Below, in pieces: positions 59,477 to 64,000 of a stretch of 64,000 nt of DNA (its first letter is position 1; each line of letters opens with the position of its first letter). Made by a program: the position numbers and the translations under genes. This DNA is from Cucumis sativus. Its lineage: Eukaryota; Streptophyta; Magnoliopsida; Cucurbitales; Cucurbitaceae. The notes beneath the pieces were generated by a model, which ran no database searches, was not told where the DNA came from, and was given only the letters and a program-made list of their open reading frames with translations. The stretch spans positions 29,592,272-29,656,271 of the forward strand of contig NC_026659.2 in the NCBI RefSeq assembly GCF_000004075.3. Direction: 5' to 3'.

Positions 59477-59665
59477 TCAAACAATCTCTTTGAGGACAAG
59501 AAAAGAAACAAGAAGACCAAGAAACTTGAAGAGCATTGAGTGGGAATGTAAGGCCTCAGGTGCATCAGAGCTGCCATAGCTCTGAGCTTCTGCTTCTGTA
59601 GCCATGGAAACAAGCAAGCAAGCAACCCAAATGAGAACCATACCCAAACATTTCCGAAGATCCAT
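59477..59665 (-). CDS. Small secreted, possibly GPI-anchored, peptide
   Basis: An intronless frame of 62 residues with its own TATA box about 70 bp upstream and a purine-rich leader. Residues 1-27 form a good signal peptide with a predicted cut after AEA (27), leaving a mature start at Gln28. The middle is short and polar (QSYGSSDAPEALHSHS, 28-43) and the end (44-62) is hydrophobic, like a GPI-attachment signal or a membrane segment. The layout resembles arabinogalactan peptides, but the mature part has only one Ala-Pro and lacks the repeated pattern. I do not recognise the family. A longer open frame on the same strand (59461-59802) is in another phase and has no such features. Confidence 0.6.
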   Translation of the reverse strand: MDLRKCLGMVLIWVACLLVSMATEAEAQSYGSSDAPEALHSHSMLFKFLGLLVSFLVLKEIV

Positions 59666-59733
59666 GTTCCTTTCTTTCTTTCTTCTTCTTCTTTATGTTC
59701 AGACTGAGGAAAGGATGTTCTAATGGTGGGAAA

Positions 59734-59739
59734 TTTATA
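59734..59739 (-). promoter_or_regulatory. TATA box of the small peptide gene
   Basis: On the minus strand CTCTATAAATTT lies about 70 bp before the start codon, followed by a purine-rich leader without another ATG. Confidence 0.6.
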
Positions 59740-61109
59740 GAGAGAAAAAAAGGATAATTTGGGAGAGAACTTTTTCATTGGAAGTGTCAAAATATGAAGC
59801 AAAAATTGTTTGTTACTTTTTCAGATGGATATGAATTTTGGTGTAGAGAACGGCATATAGGAGACAATTGGAGGCTGATTCAGCTTTCTTCATGGCTTCA
59901 TGCTTTGCAGGCCAGGTGATAATAACAATGAGTTTTCAGGCCATAGGTTCCTCTAGTTATATGCTTACAAATAAATGTGTGAATATACTTTAAAATGTTC
60001 TTATAGCTCTAACACGTCTCAACTAGCTACGTAATTATGTTATTAACAAAAATGATGGAGATTTAAATATTTGTCCCAAATTTTTGAACGATTTTATATA
60101 TTTTTTTAGATTGACTATACTTGATTCTAGATATTTCAAAGTGGAAACTTTGCTTGTAATTTGAAAAACAACCCGGAAGGGTTCTTAACTTTAATTCATC
60201 GTTAATTGCCTTAATGGATGTCGTAACAACTTTACTAATTAAATAATTGACATGGTTACCTTCTCTCTCTTTATTCTTTCTTCTAATCTCTCCCTTTCTT
60301 TAGCCGGCACATCGTTGTTGTTTGAAGAACCATATTAGAACAATAGGAACCCTTTGTTCCAAATCAGACTCATTTGAATTCGAGGAATGAATGATATGAT
60401 CTGCAGCAACATACAGACAATAGTGAAGAGGGAGATTTTCAAGTATTATTATACTTCATACTACTTTCATTCAACATTTGATACAATAATAGACAATAAT
60501 AGACTATATATCATTATTCTACAGAGTCTACACTTTTTAAATGTTTTCTTCATGTCAAGCAATGAATGAGAGATAGTATCCACGGAATTTTCCAAAGCTT
60601 AGATCTCTTTTGGCCTCACAATGACCTAACAAATACTTTATCAAAAGAAAAAAAAAAACCAAATAAGTATCAACTTCAAACCTCAGTAACCTAATCAAAT
60701 TCTACCTTGAGCCTTCTAGAAACTATATTTTAAATCCTGGGGATTAATTAGAAATCACATTTGGACTTTAAGGACCATACACATGACTTATAAAACAATC
60801 TCAAGAACCAAAAATGTTGGTTCAAAAGTTCACAAAACTAAGTCCAAATTTCATATATATTTTATTCTGTGATGTTTGTAAGATATCAGATGAATTTTAA
60901 AATTAAATCTCCACATCTAATGTTATCATTTTTTACTCTTTACTTTGAAAATAAGATACCCTTCTTAGAATGAATTATAATAGCTTTGCATGGGGCATTT
61001 CAGCAAACGAAAGAAAGTTATGCACTTTATACAAAAGACTTAAATACAAAGTTTCAATACAAAAAAAAAAGAAGGAAAAACTGGAAGCATAATGTTTCAA
61101 ATTAACACA
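59740..61109. other. Intergenic region before the ankyrin gene
   Basis: Holds the promoter of the small peptide gene and the 3' flank of the EMB506-like gene. The open frame 60387-60569 has no domain. No gene is seen. Confidence 0.5.
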
Positions 61110-63938
61110 TCAAAAGGCTCCATAAAGAGGCACTACTTTAAGCAACTTGGAAAGATCGTACGACTTGAAGTTTTTCCCATAACACAAGCTCAAATCCAAG
61201 GCTGTCTTTCCATCCTGAAATACAATAATTGTATCAATTCTACTGATCCAGAACTATTTAAAATAGGAACCTTTTAATAGTGAACTACAAGAAACATGTC
61301 GTGTATGGTTATGGTTTCAAACCATGCATTAACGAATCGATTACGAAAACTTACCTTGTTTCTTCTGTTCCTATCTGCTCCATTCACCAACAAAATTTTT
61401 GTTATATCTCGATTTCTACCTTGGATGGCGATGTGCAATGCCGTCCATCCATCCTATATAAGTGTTAAAAGGCAATTTAGTTATTAACACTTTGTACCAA
61501 GAAAAGTAAACTAAATGTGTTGATCTGTTTGGTAATCATTTTGTTCTTTGTTTTTTCAATTTTTGAAAATTAAGTCGTTTTCTCTAATTTTCTCACAATG
61601 ATTTGCATCTTTCTTAAGTACAATAGATTTTATCTTTAGTCAAATTCCAAAAATAAAAACTATTTTTTTTTCATTTTCAAATTTTGGTTTGTTTTCTTAA
61701 AGCATAGTAAATAATATATAACAAGAAATTTAGGGGTGGAAGTAAAGGTTTATAGGTTTATTTTCAAACACTAAAAAACAAAAACCAAATGGTTACCAAA
61801 CAGACTTTTTTGTTTTTCTTCTTGTAGTTTTCTAAAGGAAATCAAAAGCTTACAGAATCTGCAACATTGACATCAACTTTGTATTTAATTAGCAGCTTCA
61901 CGATTTGTTTTGCACCAACTTGAACAGCATAATGAAGTGGGGTAGCACCATTCTATCAAGAAGACAATTACTTAGAATCATGAATTTTCTGAAAGCAGTC
62001 GTAGGAAATAAACAGAAGCAACAGTATAACTGAATAAACTACTAACTTTGTCTTTGATATGAGGACTTGCACCTTTTCTGAGAAGATGACCAATGACAGC
62101 ATCCTTTCTTCCTATAATTGCTTTATGTAGAGCAGAAAAACCATCCTGATTCACCACATGAAGCCTTGGCTTATAAAGTTCATGTAAAGAAACTATGGTT
62201 TCAAACAATGAAAATTGGATATTAACAATCAGCCAATGATTAGGTGCATCCTAGTTTTTTTCTTAACAATATTCACCTCGTCAACAGAGTCAATGTCGAA
62301 TCCACTGTCAAGTAGTTTGTCCATTGGAATAATCTGTCCTGATAATGCGAAAGTGTGAAGTGGATTCCATTTCGGCTGAATATGAAAGGAACCAGAATTA
62401 ATTTTTTGGTCAAGCAGATTTTGAGCATTAGATAGAAGTGTAGAGGAAATTCAATACACAAAAGATAGGTTAAGAAGAGTAAAAAACGTATCTTAAGGCC
62501 ATTTTGATAACCATTTAATTTCACTTTCACTCGTAAGCTATTTTTTTATCCATTTTCTACCGATATATTTAAAAACTAAGCAAAGTTTTGAAAATTGAAA
62601 AGAAAAAATAGTTTTCAAAAATTTGTTTTTATTTTTGGTCTTTTGACTAAGAACTCAAATGCCTTTTTTTAAGCAATGCAAAATTTATAGTAAAAATTTG
62701 AGGAAAACAAACATAAATTTTTTTTAAAAAATGGAATCATTATCAAACAAAGATTAAATATTTCCAGCATTACAGTTGACAGTTTTTCCACATTCAGAGT
62801 AGCATTCTGTTCCAGAATTGCTCGTTCTTCTGGTTCCAAAAGTTGTTCAACCTCTGCAATAATTAAGCATCCTTCGATAATTAGAAGGTTCTAGCAAAGG
62901 GAAATATATTAGATAAGTGTATTTAAAAGACAACAAATAAGGATCATTGGGCACCCCACCCATAATGGAAAATTAGCTAACATCAGAATGACACGGTCCA
63001 ATCCAAGAGAAGAGAGGTGAAAGTCAATTGACAAACTGGTAGTAGCATGCACTTTTATTCTAGAATCAAACTTCTTCGGTTGTTCCTTCGCAAAATAATG
63101 TATATTTTCAGCAAGTAAAATGGACATAGGACAAGAACAAGCAATCCACAGATGTCTTTACAAGATAAACAAAAAGAAAGAAAGCACGTGACCAACAAAT
63201 GTTTTGAAATATTCTCTGGATGCACATATTGTTATGCAATTTATGGTATCTTTCACAATATGTACTTTAGATTTTATTTACTCTGTGCTGAGCTTCTACT
63301 CAATCTCTTTACAAAATCATAACTAGAGATGGCCTGACACTCTCACAATAGGCCCAAATCTTTCTTGTCGTGACCAAGAGCCTCACATACAGATTTTAAA
63401 TAGAAGTAAAAACCTCAAAACTTAAAGATTAATTTAGAATTGTCCTCAACTATCAAAGACTATGTACGTATTATATGTATTTTTCTTTTTCAATATTCTT
63501 AGCGAAAAAGATTGAAAGAATGAAACAGAAACATATATCCAATGGAAGCGAGTAAAAACCTTTCTGAAGATCCTCCTCATACTTGTTTGCAGCAGGCTGA
63601 TCAATAATCGAGACAGCCTGAACATTTTCTTCTCCTTCCCAATCACTTTCAAAATCCAGATCATAATCATCTTCTTCATCAGACTCACTGCCGCTTCCAT
63701 CATCAGGATCTTCCCAAGTTTCTTGACGTGATTGCGAAAAAGACACTTGGTTTGACTTTGTGACAAAAGTTCTCACCCTTAACCACTTTTTTGAAAGAGA
63801 TAACTGGAGTTCTGTTCTTCTAGGACCAACTACATCTAAGCAGTTGATGGTGCAACCCAACAATGGACTAGAAGCAGTAGCAACAACATAAACAGGAGGA
63901 GCTTCAAAGGGAACTAAAGTTGACATAGCCCACGACAT
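61110..63938 (-). CDS. EMB506: Plastid ankyrin-repeat protein, EMB506-like
   Basis: Seven exons on the minus strand: 63560-63938, 62774-62853, 62277-62375, 62047-62145, 61854-61952, 61355-61453 and 61110-61214, summing to 960 nt and 319 residues. The N-terminus (about 1-60) is Ser/Leu/Val-rich with basic residues, like a plastid transit peptide. An acidic stretch follows (76-104, with WEDPDDGSGSESDEEDD), then a linker 'EVEQLLEPEERAILEQNA', and five ankyrin repeats from residue 154 to the end (for example 'DGFSALHKAIIGRKDAVI', 'DGWTALHIAIQGRNRDI'). In Arabidopsis EMB506 pairs with another ankyrin protein, AKRP, and is needed for plastid differentiation and embryo development. Exons 3-6 are each exactly 99 nt. 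The second ATG (63926) is a possible alternative start. Confidence 0.92.
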
Positions 63939-64000
63939 TATCCGTTTCTTTTATATGGTATCAACTGAAAAAAAACATTTACCACCAAAAGAAAAAAACA
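63939..64000. other. Leader of the EMB506-like gene
   Basis: Only 62 bases remain to the window edge. They should be the 5' UTR of the minus-strand ankyrin gene; the promoter lies outside. Confidence 0.6.

Noticed and set aside
59461-59802. Longer minus-strand frame over the small peptide gene
   Set aside because: It starts upstream of the TATA box and lacks a signal peptide. The 62-residue frame has a better start, leader and layout.
1-64000. CRISPR arrays, tRNA or rRNA genes, bacterial or viral insertions
   Set aside because: No regularly spaced identical repeats, no tRNA-like internal promoter pairs with a cloverleaf that I could recognise, and no viral coding sequence were seen. A tRNAscan run would be decisive for tRNAs.

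Overview
This is a stretch of nuclear DNA from a dicot plant, very probably a cucurbit of the Cucumis type (cucumber or melon). The evidence is the AT-rich intergenic DNA, short exons with GT-AG introns, proteins that all belong to plant families, and an LTR fragment with TGTAACGACCC ends and 'TCCTACGGGATCAC' repeats that I associate with cucurbit genomes. Species is an inference. No prokaryotic features, CRISPR arrays, rRNA or tRNA genes were seen.

Layout, left to right. A 5'-truncated NHL-repeat membrane protein gene (+, to 2874). A small secreted-peptide gene of the PIP/PIPL danger-signal family (-, 4729-4911). A solo-LTR-like retroelement fragment with a near-perfect hairpin (6.9-8.9 kb). 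A 16-exon folylpolyglutamate synthase gene (+, 9403-15384). A single-exon plant-specific gene of unknown function (+, 17584-18042). A RING-H2 ubiquitin ligase of the ATL family (-, 20919-22046). A two-exon receptor pseudokinase with almost no ectodomain (-, 25982-28187). A gene-poor 6.7-kb stretch holding a CACTA-like remnant and other repeats. Three tandem WAT1-related/UMAMIT (nodulin MtN21) transporters (+, 34917-38572, 40491-44251 and 48808-54561). A 2H phosphoesterase (2'-5' RNA ligase-like) gene (+, 56783-57334). A small secreted or GPI-like peptide gene (-, 59477-59665). An EMB506-type plastid ankyrin protein gene (-, 61110-63938).

The right two thirds looks like a conserved block: ATL46-like, UMAMIT cluster, 2H phosphoesterase and EMB506 match, in order, the neighbourhood I recall at Arabidopsis At5g40250, At5g40240-40210, At5g40190 and At5g40160. 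The genes do not form a pathway. The most interesting items are the PIPL peptide, the intron and exon history of the transporter cluster (including an in-frame copy of an exon fragment inside intron 1), the one-exon-per-ankyrin-repeat structure of EMB506, the LRR-less pseudokinase, and several small fold-back and tandem repeat families.

Exon limits were read by hand from splice sites and reading frame. In every complete multi-exon gene the summed exon length is divisible by three. Introns in UTRs, transcription starts and polyadenylation sites are not resolved.
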